From the NCBI GenBank assembly GCA_026119855.1, contig JAOWBW010001449.1, forward strand, positions 124,001 through 188,000: DNA of 64,000 nucleotides. Reading direction: 5' to 3'. The notes below the pieces were generated by a model. That model ran no database searches. It was not told the DNA's origin and saw only the letters and a list, made by a program, of their open reading frames with translations. The position numbers were made by a program, and so were the translations under genes. The first letter of the stretch is position 1, and every line of letters starts with the position of its first letter. The stretch comes from Campanula takesimana. Taxonomy: Eukaryota; Streptophyta; Magnoliopsida; Asterales; Campanulaceae. Shown here one piece after another: positions 10,055 through 22,781 of the stretch.

Positions 10055-12481
10055 TGTAACGACCCCAAAATCACCTAATTTTCTTAACTTAAAATTGAAC
10101 TTTTATGTGCATTTTATGTGTTAGAAAATATTTTTATAACTTGCATATATTATTTGAGCATATGTGTTAGTTAAAGTGTTAGTAGAAATTTTGTTAAAAG
10201 GAATAAATGAGTTAGTTGAAACTTTAGGGTCCAAAGTGTAACTTTAAAGTTCAGGGGCTTATTTGCTCAAAATGAAAGTAGAGGGACCAAAGTGAAAATT
10301 TTATAAAAATCTTTATATACTTATCCTCACAATTCTCTCTCTCTGCGTATGAACATTTCAACTTTCCCAACTGATTTCTCTCTGGTTCACGAAGAAAAAG
10401 TAAGTTCAACCCATTCGATTTAATTCTTTTATTTACTTATCCGTTTTGAAAACTAATTATATAAAAATGATCAGGGCGTTGAGTAGGTCATTTCTACCCG
10501 AACAAAACATATTTCTGCGATACTTTTCCGGAAATAGGTAAGTTACTAATTCCCCTTAAATAGTAAAATGGTCATATATTTGCTATATGTGTGATATGTG
10601 GTGAAATTATTGTGAAAAGAATTATTTGTGATACTTGTTTATTTGGGACAAAGGGAGTATAATTATACTGGGTAAGTGACTTGGTTTGTATGCAAGGATG
10701 TATATGGAGTATGTTTATATCCTGAGAATGTTAGTATAAGTGTTTGAAAGTATACTCCTACTTGTGGGACGGTAAAATATTAACTTGAGTTAAATGTTAA
10801 ATAAGTATATTATAAAATTATACTATTATTCTTGGGACGGGGAAATTAAATGAAAGTATCCCTAAATGAGTATATTAGTATATTAGAAAAATTATATTTA
10901 TAATTGACACTTGTAATTGTTATTTTGCGATTTGGGTAATATTTGTTTATACTAGTAATTTTGGGACAAAGGGAGTATTTAGTATGTTGGTTTGGTTGGG
11001 CTCAAAGTAGTATTAAAGTTGTTTTGAGACTGATTTTGTAGTCTTAGTAAAGTTATAAACGTTAAGGGTTGTAGTTTTGGGATGGTGAAACGAAAGGAGT
11101 ATAGTTTGTTCAAGTTTTGGCCTGGCGGGTGTGTTGGGCGGCCGTCCAAATAGGGCGTGCGACCGCAATTATCTGGAAGATTTTTGTCTTGGGACAGAGT
11201 GTTTTGGGCGGCTGCACAGTCTGGTGTGGGCGACCGCCCAGGGTTGCTGGAAAAGTTGAGTGGTTCCAATCCAAGTGATTTAAAGTTCAATGTTGGTCTA
11301 GGTCTTAGGTGTTACCCTAGAGTACCTAGAGGGTTGTTGTGGAACACTCTAGTGTTTGAAATTGGTTCCTTTGTGAACAAATGTGTTATGGAATGTGAAT
11401 AAGGAGTAATTGGATAGAGTTGAACATCTTTTGATGTGGTTTGGATTGTTCATCTTTGTGATGTGTTTGGCTTGGTTCCCTACTTTGGAATCATTGTCCT
11501 TGGCTGTTGTTTAAGCAAGTATTCATTACTATGCTAGTGTTAAAGTCCAGCTGGTCTTGTATTGTGGAGTCGGGACAGTGGTATGGATTATAATGGCATA
11601 CGAGCCAAGTTCATTGTAAGGCTTCTACCATTGGTTTCCCATTTTTAACCCCAGTCCAGATTGGCCTTGGATGGGATGAACTAGCTCCCTCGAGTGAGCA
11701 TTTGGGTTATGACTATGTGTCATATTTCCCTCTCTGGTTACTTTGGTTCTATTGGTTATGGTTTGGTTTTCGGGATCCCGACTTCAGCTCTTTGATGCTG
11801 CTCAGTTGATACCTCTCAGATGGTTATATGTATGATTCGAGAACCTTGGCTCAGTATCCATGTATGAGTGTATAATTTAGCCTTATGTGCTGCCTGATGA
11901 GTTGGTCGTTATTTCCAACCGGTATGAGACGGTTGGCGATAGGAGCCTCTCATGTTATGTGCTATATGCTATATGATTATTTGTTGATATTGTTTCTTTA
12001 TGATTATCATATCAACATGTAACGTAGTTGCATTTTAGTAGCTTACTGAGATTCATTCTCACCCCTTATTTGTTTACTGTTTTAGATAAAGGCGAGTCCA
12101 GGGAATAGGATAATTGCACGGGAGGACGTCGTGGTGGTAAGAGTTTGGGATATGAGTTTGTCAAGGTTACATTACATAGATGTAATACTTTTTGGGTAGA
12201 GTTTCCTTGACTTTATCATTTTGTAACACCTATATTTTGGATAGTGTCGGTGTTTGTACATTTGTATAAAAGTTTGTAAGCCTTCGGACTAAATACTTTC
12301 GTTTGTGAAAGTTGTTTGACAAGTTTGTTAGAAAGTTAGTGGAAGTCTTTGAACTTCAAGTGTGGATTTGTTTAAACTTTATGAAAGTACATTTTGAAAA
12401 ATTTTCTAAAAGTGTTTATAACGTCTTCCACTCGTGTCCCGAGCGTGGGGCCAAGTAGGACCACGGGTCTGGGGCGCGACA
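10055..12481 (+). repeat. 5' LTR of Tekay element A
   Basis: Starts TGTAACGACCCC, ends GGGGCGCGACA; 2427 bp. A possible TATA region is TATAAAAATCTTTATATAC at 10302..10320, followed by a CT-rich stretch. A GC-rich block of GGCGGCCG/GCGACCGCC words lies at about 11121..11250. Confidence 0.9.
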
Positions 12482-12483
12482 GT

Positions 12484-12495
12484 TGGTATCAGAGC
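12484..12495 (+). other. Primer binding site, tRNA-iMet type (element A)
   Basis: TGGTATCAGAGC two bases after the 5' LTR end, complementary to the 3' end of initiator tRNA-Met. Confidence 0.9.
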
Positions 12496-12589
12496 TAGGT
12501 TGTAGATGGTCTAGAATGACTAAGTGACCTAGGAGGGTAGTTGGGTAGAGAGTGAGTAACATTGAGTGTTTTATGCAGATAATCACTGA

Positions 12590-13237
12590 AGATGGTTGGA
12601 ACAGAGGGTGATCAGTCGGGCCTTCAGGGCTGGGTAATGCTAGAGAAGAGGTTCGAACAATGTTCCAAGGTATGTTTGAAACTGTAATGAAAACAATTGA
12701 TGATATAGTTGAGCATAAAAGCAAGGTTGAGGCCTTAGATGTGACAAAACGAGGAGGACAGTTAAAACCACAACCCCAGCCTGGTGATAGTAAAGATTAC
12801 TAAGGGACATCTTCGCAAGCTAAGGAATCTTTTCAAGGGCCACAGAATAGAAGAACTCAAGGTAAACGAGTATGTAGCTATTGTCGGAAGGAAGGGCATT
12901 TAGAAGAAAGATGTTGGAAGAAGCAAGGCAAATGTATGAGATGTGGTCAGTTGGGTCATTTTCAGAAGGATTGCCTAGATTTAAGGTACAGGCATCGGGA
13001 AGTTCAGTTGGGTCTTCTCAGGGCCAGAAGAGGGATTCTTCAGGGAAGCTTAAGGTACAAGGTAGTGTTTCTGCCATCAATCAACAACAGATTTCAGATC
13101 CTTCTAATGTGATTGGAGGTATAATTTCTATGTCTAGTTTGAGAGAACATACACTTATAGACCCTGGCTCTTTGCATTCTTATGTGTCTGTGCATTTTGC
13201 TTCTCGATTACATGTGTCTCCTGAGTCTCTACCTTAG
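12590..13237 (+). pseudogene. Element A gag remnant and protease start
   Basis: In one frame, 12873..12974 encodes two CCHC zinc knuckles (CSYCRKEGHLEERC and CMRCGQLGHFQKDC), matching those of element B. The frame then shifts, and 12881..13237 carries the protease entry with the IDPGSLHSYVS motif, a D-P-G active-site form like that of element B. The gag core upstream of the knuckles is short and broken compared with element B, suggesting deletion. The gag protein would bind the element's RNA; the protease would mature the polyprotein. Neither is functional here. Confidence 0.75.
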
Positions 13238-16056
13238 GTGTTAGAGGTGTCTATCCTAAGGGGGAGTGTTTGGTGATTGATAGAGTGTTGCGCACTTGTG
13301 ATATGCAAATTTGTGAGCATGTTTTACTTGCTGGTTTAGTTATTTTGCCATAGCAAAATTTTGATATTATTGTGGTGGAGTTTTATATGCTAGTGTGCTT
13401 TAATTAAGCATGGTAGATATATGTGTTTAACATTCATGCTATTTATGCATTAAAGTCTAAATTTTTTTTTATATCACAAGATTATGCCTGGTATTTGGTT
13501 TATGGGGTTGGCAGCAGAGTGTCTATAGCTAAACTAGAGAATGTACTCTTCCTTTGTGGGATCTCATATATGTTTTCTATTGAGTAGTACATGATTGATG
13601 AAAACCTTGGGTTATCTTGAGTTGTTCGGTATAATGCTATAGTGTTGATATCTAGTGCAATATATCCATAACATTGGTTGAGTTAAAGGAGTAGAAGATT
13701 CAACTTGAGATATTTCTTGACAAGGGATTCATTACGTTCAGTATATCTACGTGGGATGTATCAGTATTGTTTATTAGGAAAAGGTATGGTACTTTGCGAT
13801 TGTATATTGAATACTAAGAGCTCAACCAGATGACTATAACGAATCATCACTTGTTATTTATATGGGGGATATATTTGATCAACTTCAGAGATCAGTGGTT
13901 TATTCAGTGGTTGACCTGAAGTGATTATCATCAGTTGAAATTTTGAGTTGAGTATATTTTAAAAATGGGTTTTCATACCAGGTATGGGCATCATAAATTA
14001 TGGTCATAGTGTTTGAATTAACAACTACTTCAGTGGTATTGTTGGATATGCTGAGTTGTATCTGTAGCCGTAATTGAATTGCTTTGGGAGAGGCAACAGT
14101 TGTGAAATCAAGGCATTATGTCTTCTTGTTAGAGGATATATTATTTTGAGGAAGTTTCAACTCAGGCATGGTTATTGATTCTTTAAATATGGGAGCAACA
14201 ATAATTGGAAAAATCCTACTTCAGTAGGTGTTGAGATTGGCATATGGTTAGAGATTCATTGATGGATTTCTAAGGTAGCTACACCGTTAACTATATGACA
14301 CAGGAAGATACACTTTCTCGATGGATTGGTAAGAGTGAAACGAGTTTTTAATTGTTGAAACGAGAGTTGATGACAACTTTAGTATTGATATTGCTTAATG
14401 GATTTGACTAGTATTACAGTTATTTAGAGGATATGATCAGTGTTACTATTTTCTAGTGGATATGTCGAGTTTTACCATTATAGTGGATCTAATCAACTCA
14501 TTGTTCATGGTGATGCCTCGAAGAGTGATTGAGATGTTTATCCATTCAGAATTGTATGGCAGTTATGTATGCTTCGAGAAGATTGATTCCTTATGAACAA
14601 AATTATCCTACCCATAACTTGAGATTTATTGCGATTATACATCCATGGTATTAGTGAATGACCTTTATAAAGCCATATTGAAGTGTTTACCAACCATGAG
14701 AGTTGAAGTAATCATTTTCTTCAGGAGAGCTACACTTGAGACAATGCAAGTAGAGTATTATGTTATATCATTCAGGAAAGACAAATATATTAGAGGATTC
14801 CTTGACTTATAGTTCATGTTTGATAACACTAAATGGGGGAAGGTTAGAGGAATTGACATTTAGGAGTCCTTATGAGTCGAGACATGTGATGATTTTGCTA
14901 TTGTGAAAGCTTTAAGTTTCTACTCTATTGAATGATTTCAACTATAGAAAATTTCTAGTGGAATGAACGATGATAGACAACACGATTTTGTTCGTTGCTA
15001 GTGATGGAACTTTAACTTTTATAGCAGAGTATCTAGTCGACACTTATTGGAACCAACATGCATAACGGAATTCAACTACAAGTACTTGAAGAGAGACACA
15101 AGACCAATTAATTATGAATCCGAGTAAATGTAGAGTATTGAGATAAATTTGAAGAGTTACATTTGATTTGTTTGACACGAGAAATTCTAAGCATTCAACT
15201 AAGTCCTTGAGCTGCGAATAATCTGGAAGTAAAATATCAGTGATCAGTTGGTTTGTGACAAGCCTTTGAGATTTTTGAGTGGATATGAATCTATTGCGAA
15301 AGGTTTCATTGAAGGAGTTACTCTGAATAGTTGAGAACAATGATGTTGATTGATAGCGGATTGGTTACCAAGTTTCCTCACCTTATCTATTTTGAGGGTA
15401 TAAATGCTAATTCCAGTTGTTACTTATTTGTTCAGAAGATAGTGTGATTTCATGGGATGCCTACGAGCATGGTATTGGATATGGGTTCCTTATTTACATC
15501 TTGATTTTAGCAAGTAATTCAGAAGGCTTTGAATTCAGAATTGGGATTTAGTACATGTTTTCATCCTCAGACAGATGGCCAGTCAGAAAGAACCATTCAG
15601 ATTCTTTAGGACATGTTGAGAACTTGTTCAGTTGATTCTTAGAATTCGTGGAATATACCTTTACTTCTCGTGGAGTTTGCTATCAGTTATTTTGAGATTT
15701 TGGGAAGAGTTGGAGATTGGGCTTATCATCTTGTGTTACTTCCTTCTCTTGACAAGGTTTATAATGTGTTCCATGTGTCGATGCTACGCAAATCTGTTTA
15801 TGATTTTTCTCATGTATGTCTAAAGTTTTAGAGGATATTGAATCGAGTAAGTCGTAGAAGGAACATTCAGTTCAAGTGATTGATTCTAGAGTTCGAAAAT
15901 TGAGAAATGAGAGTATTCCTTTTGCTCGAGCTGTATATAGAAACCATAATGTGGAAGAATCTACTTGGAAGCTTCGAGATTGGAATGGAAAGGAAATATC
16001 CTTGGTTGTTTGATTCGTTTGGTAAGTTATCCTAAAAATTCGGGACGAATTTTCTT
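13238..16056 (+). pseudogene. Element A pol remnant (RT, RNase H, integrase, chromodomain scraps)
   Basis: No frame stays open for more than about 100 codons. Homology to element B pol is visible only in pieces. RT-like sequence lies near 13700..13980, around a GFIT-like word. The integrase words FHPQTDGQSERTIQIL are at about 15560..15607, followed by a stop. A degenerate C-terminal, chromodomain-proximal region lies at about 15830..16015 (WKLRDW-like words). Many single-base indels and stops occur in every domain. The block is also about 1 kb shorter than the equivalent in element B. Confidence 0.75.
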
Positions 16057-16070
16057 TAAGGGGGAGTGAT
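16057..16070 (+). other. Polypurine tract of element A
   Basis: TAAGGGGGAGTGAT immediately before the 3' LTR; element B has the same AAGGGGGAGTGAA on its own strand. Primes plus-strand DNA synthesis in this family. Confidence 0.8.
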
Positions 16071-17349
16071 TGTAACGACCCCAAAATCACCCTAATTTTC
16101 TTAACTTAAAATGGAACTTTTATGTGCATTTTATGTGTTAGAAAATATTTTTATGACTTGCATATATTATTTGAGCATATGTGTTAGTTAAAGTGTTAGT
16201 AGAAATTTTGTTAAAAGGAATAAATGAGTTAGTTGAAACTTTAGGGTCCAAAGTGTAACTTTAAAGTTCAGGGGCTTATTTTCTCAAAATGAAAGTAGAG
16301 GGACCAAAGTGAAAATTTTATAAAAATATTTATATACTTATCCTCACAATTCTCTCTCTCTTTGCGTATGAACATTTCAACTTTCCCAACTGATTTCTCT
16401 CTGGTTCACGCAGAAAAAGTAAGTTCAACCCATTTCGATTTAATTCTTTTTATTTACTTATCCGTTTTAAAAACTAATTATATAAAAATGATCAGGGCGT
16501 TGATTAGGTCATTTCTACCCGAACAAAACATATTTCTGCGATACTTTTTCCGGAAATAGGTAAGTTACTAATTCCCCTTAAATAGTAAAATGGTCATATA
16601 TTTGCTATATGTGTGATATGTGGTGAAATTATTGTGAAAAGAATTTATTTGTGATACTTGTTTATTTGGGACAAAGGGAGTATAATTATACTGGGTAAGT
16701 GACTTGGTTTGTATGCAAGGGTGTATATGGAGTATGTTTATATCCTGAGAATGTTAGTATAAGTGTTTGAAAGTATACTCCTACTTGTGGGACGGTAAAA
16801 TATTAACTTGAGTTAAATGTTAAATAAGTATATTATAAAATTATACTATTATTCTTGGGACGGGGAAATTAAATGAAAGTATCCCTAAATGAGTATATTA
16901 GTATATTAGAAAAATTATATTTATAATTGATACTTGTAATTGTTATTTTGCGATTTGGGTAATATTTGTTATACTAGTAATTTTGGGACAAAGGGAGTAT
17001 TTAGTATGTTGGTTGGGTTGGGCTCAAAGTAGTATTAAAGTTGTTTAGAGACTGATTTTGTAGTCTTAGTAAAGTTATAAACGTTAAGGATTGTACTTTT
17101 GGGACGGTGAAACGAAAGGAGTATAGTTTGTTCAAGTTTTGGCCTGGCGGGTGTGTTGGGCGGCCGCCCAAATAGGGCGTGCGACCGCACACTTATATGG
17201 AAGATTTTTGTCTTGGGACAGAGTGTTTTGGGCGGCCGCACAGTCTGGTGTAGGCGACCGCCCAGGGTTGCTGGAAAAGTTGAGTGGTTCCAATCCAAGT
17301 GATTTAAAGTTCTATCTTGGTCTAGGTCTTAGGTGTTACCCTAGAGTAC
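16071..17349 (+). repeat. 3' LTR of Tekay element A, first part
   Basis: Starts TGTAACGACCCC and follows the 5' LTR closely until 17349, where element B interrupts it. The last five bases, AGTAC (17345..17349), are the duplicated target. It resumes at 26251. Confidence 0.92.
17345..17349. repeat. Target site duplication AGTAC (left) of Tekay element B
   Basis: AGTAC repeats at 26246..26250. The uninterrupted 5' LTR of element A has a single copy at the same place (CTAGAGTACCTAGAGG near 11320). Confidence 0.95.
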
Positions 17350-19490
17350 TGTCGCGACCCCGAACCCCGCGGGCCCGAGATCGCGAGCTGAACGTCGACT
17401 TACTAATCAAAATACCAAAATATCGTAGATAAAAATTTCATTTCATATCAAAAGATGATAACACAAGGTTTTTGGAAAACAATTTAACAACAACAACATA
17501 CTAGTGTAAGCCCCATAAGCTCACACTACAAAATAATAAAATATACAAATTTTAGTGACGTCAAAGTGTGGTACAACTATCCCCAAAAGAGTTACACATT
17601 TATATAATGTAAACCCACCAATATACACTCGCCCCAAAAGCTCAACCCTCGCGACGTCCTGTCTCGTGATCAGCGAGTCTAATCCTATCCACCTGGGGGG
17701 GGGGTTTAAGGAAAAACAAAGACAAAGAAAAGGGGGTGAGATAAATCTCAATAAGTTACTAATGCAACTACATGACATGCTATGATGCAATAATCAATAA
17801 TAAATCACATAACACATAACAATTTTCATATATCAGATAGCAGCGGAAATAAACAATTAACAAAGGATATTAGCCAAGGTTTCCCAACTGATAAAACCAA
17901 ATAAAGGTCGCTGCGCAGCTTCAATAATCAACAAATCATCATCTTCATAATAGCATGAAAGCTGAAGAGAAATCCCCGGTACCGGAACCAATAACCAGGG
18001 GACAGTGACACACAGTCAAAGCCCGAAAACCAATAGCTAAAGTGCTCACAAAGGGCTAGCTCATCTCACATCCAAGGCCAATATGGAGGAGGGAAATAAT
18101 GGGGCAAAACAATGGTCAACATCACAATGGACTTGGCTATGCCATCATAATGTTTCGCATCGCCCAAACACACACAAATACCAGCTGGACTTTCAAATAA
18201 AAGCTAAGTAATAAACTCTAGCTTAAATAAACAACCACTGATTCTAAAGTAGGGAACCATTCCAATTAATCACCAAAAGATGAATTGAATAAACGCGCAT
18301 CACAAAAGTGCTTCACATTTCCAAATAATAATTTAATCAAATCCCATATCACATACGTTCACAAAGGAACCAAAATCATTATTAGAGTACTCCATAATGG
18401 TCATTTAAGCCTAAAGGGACACTACTCAAAATAGGGGTTGAAGTTATAATCTACTTCAAAAGCAATTAAAGAATAAGTGCCAGGAATTGGAGGCGGGCGG
18501 GCGCCTAGGCGGAGGCGGGCGGTCGCCCGAAAGGGTACGGGCGGGCGATCAGAAAGGAACAGGCGGGCGCTCCCGAGAGGCAGAAACTACGGGTCATTAA
18601 CATCACAAGTAAGCGGGCGCTCATGGGCGCATGGGCGGGCGCCCGGATCAATTCTGGGTCGGAGAACAGAGCTGGGTTCACCATTTCGAACCAAAACACA
18701 AACCTTCACTAAATGCTCAAAATCAAAGCTTTCAAACTAGTTTCCAAGGTACTAAAACAACATCTAAACATCAAGGGAACCTAAACAACACCATCTCACA
18801 ACCCAAAATAAGATTTAAACCCAACATTCACATATTCACCATTTTTAACCCAAAAACCCAAATAATTCCCAAATAAATTCCAAATAAATTGCAACCTCAT
18901 CCAAACTTCAATTATAACAACCCAAGCATTATATAAGTATGATATGAACATTTTAGCATAAAAATGGGGGAAAAGCTACTTACTTGAATTTTCTCAAAGT
19001 TGCCGGAACTCGAATATTTTTAGCCCTCTACGATCCTAACGAAGATCTAAACAAGTTTCATGTTTTAAGAAATGAGAAATAATGAGAGGAAGAGGAAGAA
19101 AATGAAGAGAGAAGGAAGAGAGAAAAACTTACCTTTTGCTATGGAAGAGAGAGAGAGAATTGAGCTGGGAGATGGAGTGAAAGAGTGAGGGAGGTGAGGG
19201 AGGAGAGGGGAGTAGGGAGGGAGTAGGAGAAGGATGATTCAAAAAGTTACATTTAGGCCCCTCCCCATCCACTAACACAAATACTTACACTCCCTACTAA
19301 CAATAAAGACCAAATAATACTACACTAGCACAAATGACCCAAATAAAATGCTAGGCATAAATTATTATAACACATAAAATGCACACATAGATATTTAAAT
19401 AAATAATAATTTAAATAAATAAATAAGCAAATAAATAAATAATAATTATTTATTACTGATAAAATAGAGCCTAGTTTTCGGGTCGTGACA
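17350..19490 (-). repeat. 3' LTR of Tekay element B
   Basis: 2141 bp, bounded by TGTCGCGACCCC and GGGTCGTGACA on the plus strand. Contains a poly-G run near 17695 and a GC-rich block of GGCGGGCG words at about 18490..18655. Very similar to 24108..26245. Confidence 0.93.
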
Positions 19491-19508
19491 TTCACTCCCC
19501 CTTAAAGA
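19491..19508 (-). other. Polypurine tract of element B
   Basis: On the minus strand TTAAGGGGGAGTGAA directly precedes the 3' LTR. Confidence 0.8.
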
Positions 19509-19524
19509 AAATTCGACCCGAATT

Positions 19525-21525
19525 TTAACGAGACTTACCCGAATTAAAAAGCCACGGAAATTTCCTCTCGATCTCATCTCGGAGCTCCCACGTCGACTCT
19601 TCGATATTATGATTCTTCCAAAGGACTCTAACCAACGCAATGCTTTTGTTCCTCAACTCTTGGACTTTGGAATCTAAAATCCGAACCGGTCGTTCCTCGT
19701 AAGTCATGTCGGGCTCTATATCCTCCGGTACCCTCGGTAAAACGTGAGAGGGATCATGAACATACTTCCGAAGCATAGAAACGTGAAAAACATTATGTAA
19801 CCGGTCCAAAGATGGCGGTAACGCAAGTCGATACACAAGAAGTCCCACCTTTCCCAGAATCTCAAACGGACCTATAAACCTCGGAGCCAATTTGCCTTTC
19901 TTCCCAAACCTTCGAATACCCACCTTCGGAGATACTTTCAAGAACACAAAATCACCGGTCTGAAAACTAAGATCTCGCCTTCGGTTATCTGCATAGCTCT
20001 TATGTCGACTCTGGGCTATTTTCAATCGATCCCGGATAACTCTAACTTTCTCAACTGAATCCTGAAGCAAATCAATACCCACGATCTTCGCTTCACCGAC
20101 CTCATCCCAACAAATAGGCGATCTACATTTCCTCCCATACAAAGCCTCATACGGTGCCATACCAATGCTCGACTGATAGCTATTATTGTAGGCAAACTCT
20201 GCAAGCGGTAGGTGTGAATCCCACGAATCCGGAAAGTCAACTGTGCAAGCCCGTAACATATCCTCGAGAATCTGAATGGTCCTCTCGGATTGACCATCGG
20301 TCTGAGGATGAAAAGCTGTACTGAATCGCAATTCTGTACCCAAAGCTTCCTGAAACGCCTTCCAAAATCTAGAAGTAAACCTCGGGTCTCGATCTGACAC
20401 AATGCTAACCGGAACCCCATGCAGTCTCACAATCTCATCAATGTAAAGGGTCCCAAGCTTTTCCATCGAATATCTGATGTCAATAGGCAAGAAATGGGCA
20501 CTCTTGGTCAATCTATCTACTATTACCCAAACACTGTCATACTTCCTATGGGTACGAGGTAGTCCCGTAACGAAATCCATGGTCACATGCTCCCATTTCC
20601 ACTCGGGAATCTCTAACGGCTGAAGTAGTCCCGCGGGTCTCTGGTGCTCGGCTTTGACCTGCTGACAAGTTAGACACTTCGAAACATACTCCGCTATTTC
20701 CCTTTTCATATTATTCCACCAAAAATGTTGTTTCAAATTTTGATACATCTTCCTACTACCCGGATGAATAGTATATCTCGATTTGTGACCTTCATCTAAA
20801 ACTTGTCTCTTTATCCCACCAACATCGGGTACACACAATCTGCCACGGAAAGTCAAAACTCCAATCGGGCTAACAAAAAAATCCTCGAAGTTCTTTTCTT
20901 TCAATTTACCCATTATTTTCACCAACTCGGGATCTTCTTTCTGAGCTTCCTTTATCCTTTGAATTAGGGTCGGAGATACCCTAATATTCGCAAAAATAGC
21001 CCCATGACCCGATTCACGAGGAGACCAATCTCGAACATCCTCAAGCATTTTCCACTCTCGAACCATCATCGAAGCCACATAAGACTTTCTACTAATCGTA
21101 TCGGCTACCACATTCGCCTTCCCCGGATGATAAGAAATCGTACAATCATAGTCCTTCAAATGTTCCATCCATCGACGCTGTCGGTTATTCAATTCCTTTT
21201 GAGAGAAGAGGTATTTCAAACTCTTGTGATCCGTGAAAATATTGAACTTCGCTCCATATAGGTAATGCTTCCACTTATGCAACGCAAATACAATAGCCGC
21301 TAACTCCATGTCGTGAGTCGGGTAATTCTGTTCACTAGGGCTCAACTTCCTCGAAGCATACGCAATCACTTTCCCGTTCTGCATCAACACACAACCCAAA
21401 CCCTCTTTCGAAGCATCACTGTAAATCACTAGACCATCGCTCCCATTAGGCAAAGTCAAGATCGGAGCGGTAGTTAACCTCTTCTTCAATTCCTCAAAAC
21501 TGTTTTGACATTTTTTACTCCACAC
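19525..21525 (-). pseudogene. Element B pol: RNase H, integrase and chromodomain (intact frame)
   Basis: 666 uninterrupted codons forming the last half of pol. RNase H: YSDAS (D37), DME (E74), TDH (D99) and the ADTISR end (D142). Integrase zinc-binding region: H247, H254, C284, C287. Integrase core: D317 (TMDF), D378 (VSDRD) and E414 (GQSER), with the expected D-x35-E spacing, so the catalytic triad is present. A chromodomain-like end follows (about 608..660) with ERPVRIL and STWE words, followed by the stop. Integrase would insert the cDNA, and the chromodomain would target chromatin. The frame lacks an own start and depends on the broken upstream frames. Confidence 0.92.
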
Positions 21526-21571
21526 AAACGGTACATCCTTCCGGTCAACTGAGTCATCGGAGTAGCAATCT

Positions 21572-22371
21572 TCAAAAACCTTCTATAAACCTTCTGTAAT
21601 AACCGGCTAAACCTAGAAAAATTCTGATCTCGGTCACTGACTCGGGTCTCTTCCAATCCACTATGGCTTCTATCTTTGAAGGATCCACAGAAATCCCATC
21701 TTTAGAAATAACATGGCCCAGAAATGAAACCTTCTCGAGCCAAAATTCGCATTTACTAAACTTCGCAAACAACTGCTCCCTCGCAAGAACGGATAAAACT
21801 GTCCTCAAGTGTTGCTCGTGCTCCTCTCTAGATTTAGAGTAGACGAGTATGTCGTCGATGAAAACCACCATGAACGAATCAAGATAAGGATGGAAAACCC
21901 GGTTCATCAAATCCATAAACACGGCAGGCGCGTTAGTCAACCCAAATGGCATAACCAAGAACTCGTAATGACCATAACGAGTGCGAAAGGCAGTCTTCGG
22001 AACATTTTCCGACCGAATCTTCAATTGATGGTACCCACTCCTCAAATCAAGTTTAGAAAACACAACTGAGCCTTGAAGCTGATCAAATAAATCATCAATG
22101 TGAGGTAGAGGATACTTGTTCTTCACTGTAACCTGATTCAACTTTCGGTAGTCAATACACAATCTCAAAGAACCGTCTTTCTTCCGCACAAAAAAACCGG
22201 TGCTCCCCACGGGGAAACACTAGGGCGGATAAACCCTCGATCAAGCAACTCTTGCAACTGGACCTTTAGTTCCTTCAACTCTGCGGGAGCCAACCTATAC
22301 GGTGCCTTTGAAATCGGAGCTGTACCCGGCAAAAGATCTATACAAAATTCTATCTCACGATCGGGAGGCAT
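21572..22371 (-). pseudogene. Element B reverse transcriptase
   Basis: Two overlapping frames: 22165..22371 (PPDREIEF, APYRLAP; N-terminal RT) and 21572..22210. The second has the KLDLRSGYHQ motif (D55), the MPFGLTNAPAVF motif and the FIDD catalytic box at residues 117..120. Frameshifts lie near 22360 (entry from protease), 22200 (between the two frames) and 21575 (exit into RNase H). Copies element RNA into DNA in the family; here it cannot be made as one protein. Confidence 0.88.
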
Positions 22372-22781
22372 ATCATCTCAGAGGAGAAAACATCGGGAAA
22401 TTCCCTAACTACCCGAACACTCTCCAAACTAGGGGATTCTTTCCTAGTATCAAGCACACTAGCCAAGTACCCCTCACAACCACGGTGCAATAATTTTCTC
22501 GCTTTCACATAAGAAATGATACAAAAATTTCTACCAAAAGGCATAGCCTCAAAAGTAAACTTAGGCACATCAGGGATGGAAAAATTAACGACCTTTCTAC
22601 GACAGTCAACAGAAGAATGAAACTTGCTCAACCAATCCATACCCAAAATAACATCAAAGTCTTGAATGGGAAGGACTACCAAGTCCGCACATAAGACACG
22701 ACCACATATAACCACATCACAAGCACGAAAGACTCTATCAGTCACCAAACATTCTCCCATAGGAGTAGACACCTCTAACAC
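22350..22781 (-). pseudogene. Element B protease domain and linker to RT
   Basis: 143 codons in a frame different from both neighbours. They contain the FDVILGMDWL motif that follows the active site of plant gypsy proteases, and end with EFPDVF, the usual lead-in to RT. The active-site part (DPGSSHSYIS) is at the end of the gag frame, so a frameshift near 22780 splits the protease. Confidence 0.85.

Noticed and set aside
12484..12495. tRNA-Met-like sequence TGGTATCAGAGC (also 24094 and 42018)
   Set aside because: Only the 12-base primer-complement is present, next to an LTR end; no tRNA gene surrounds it.
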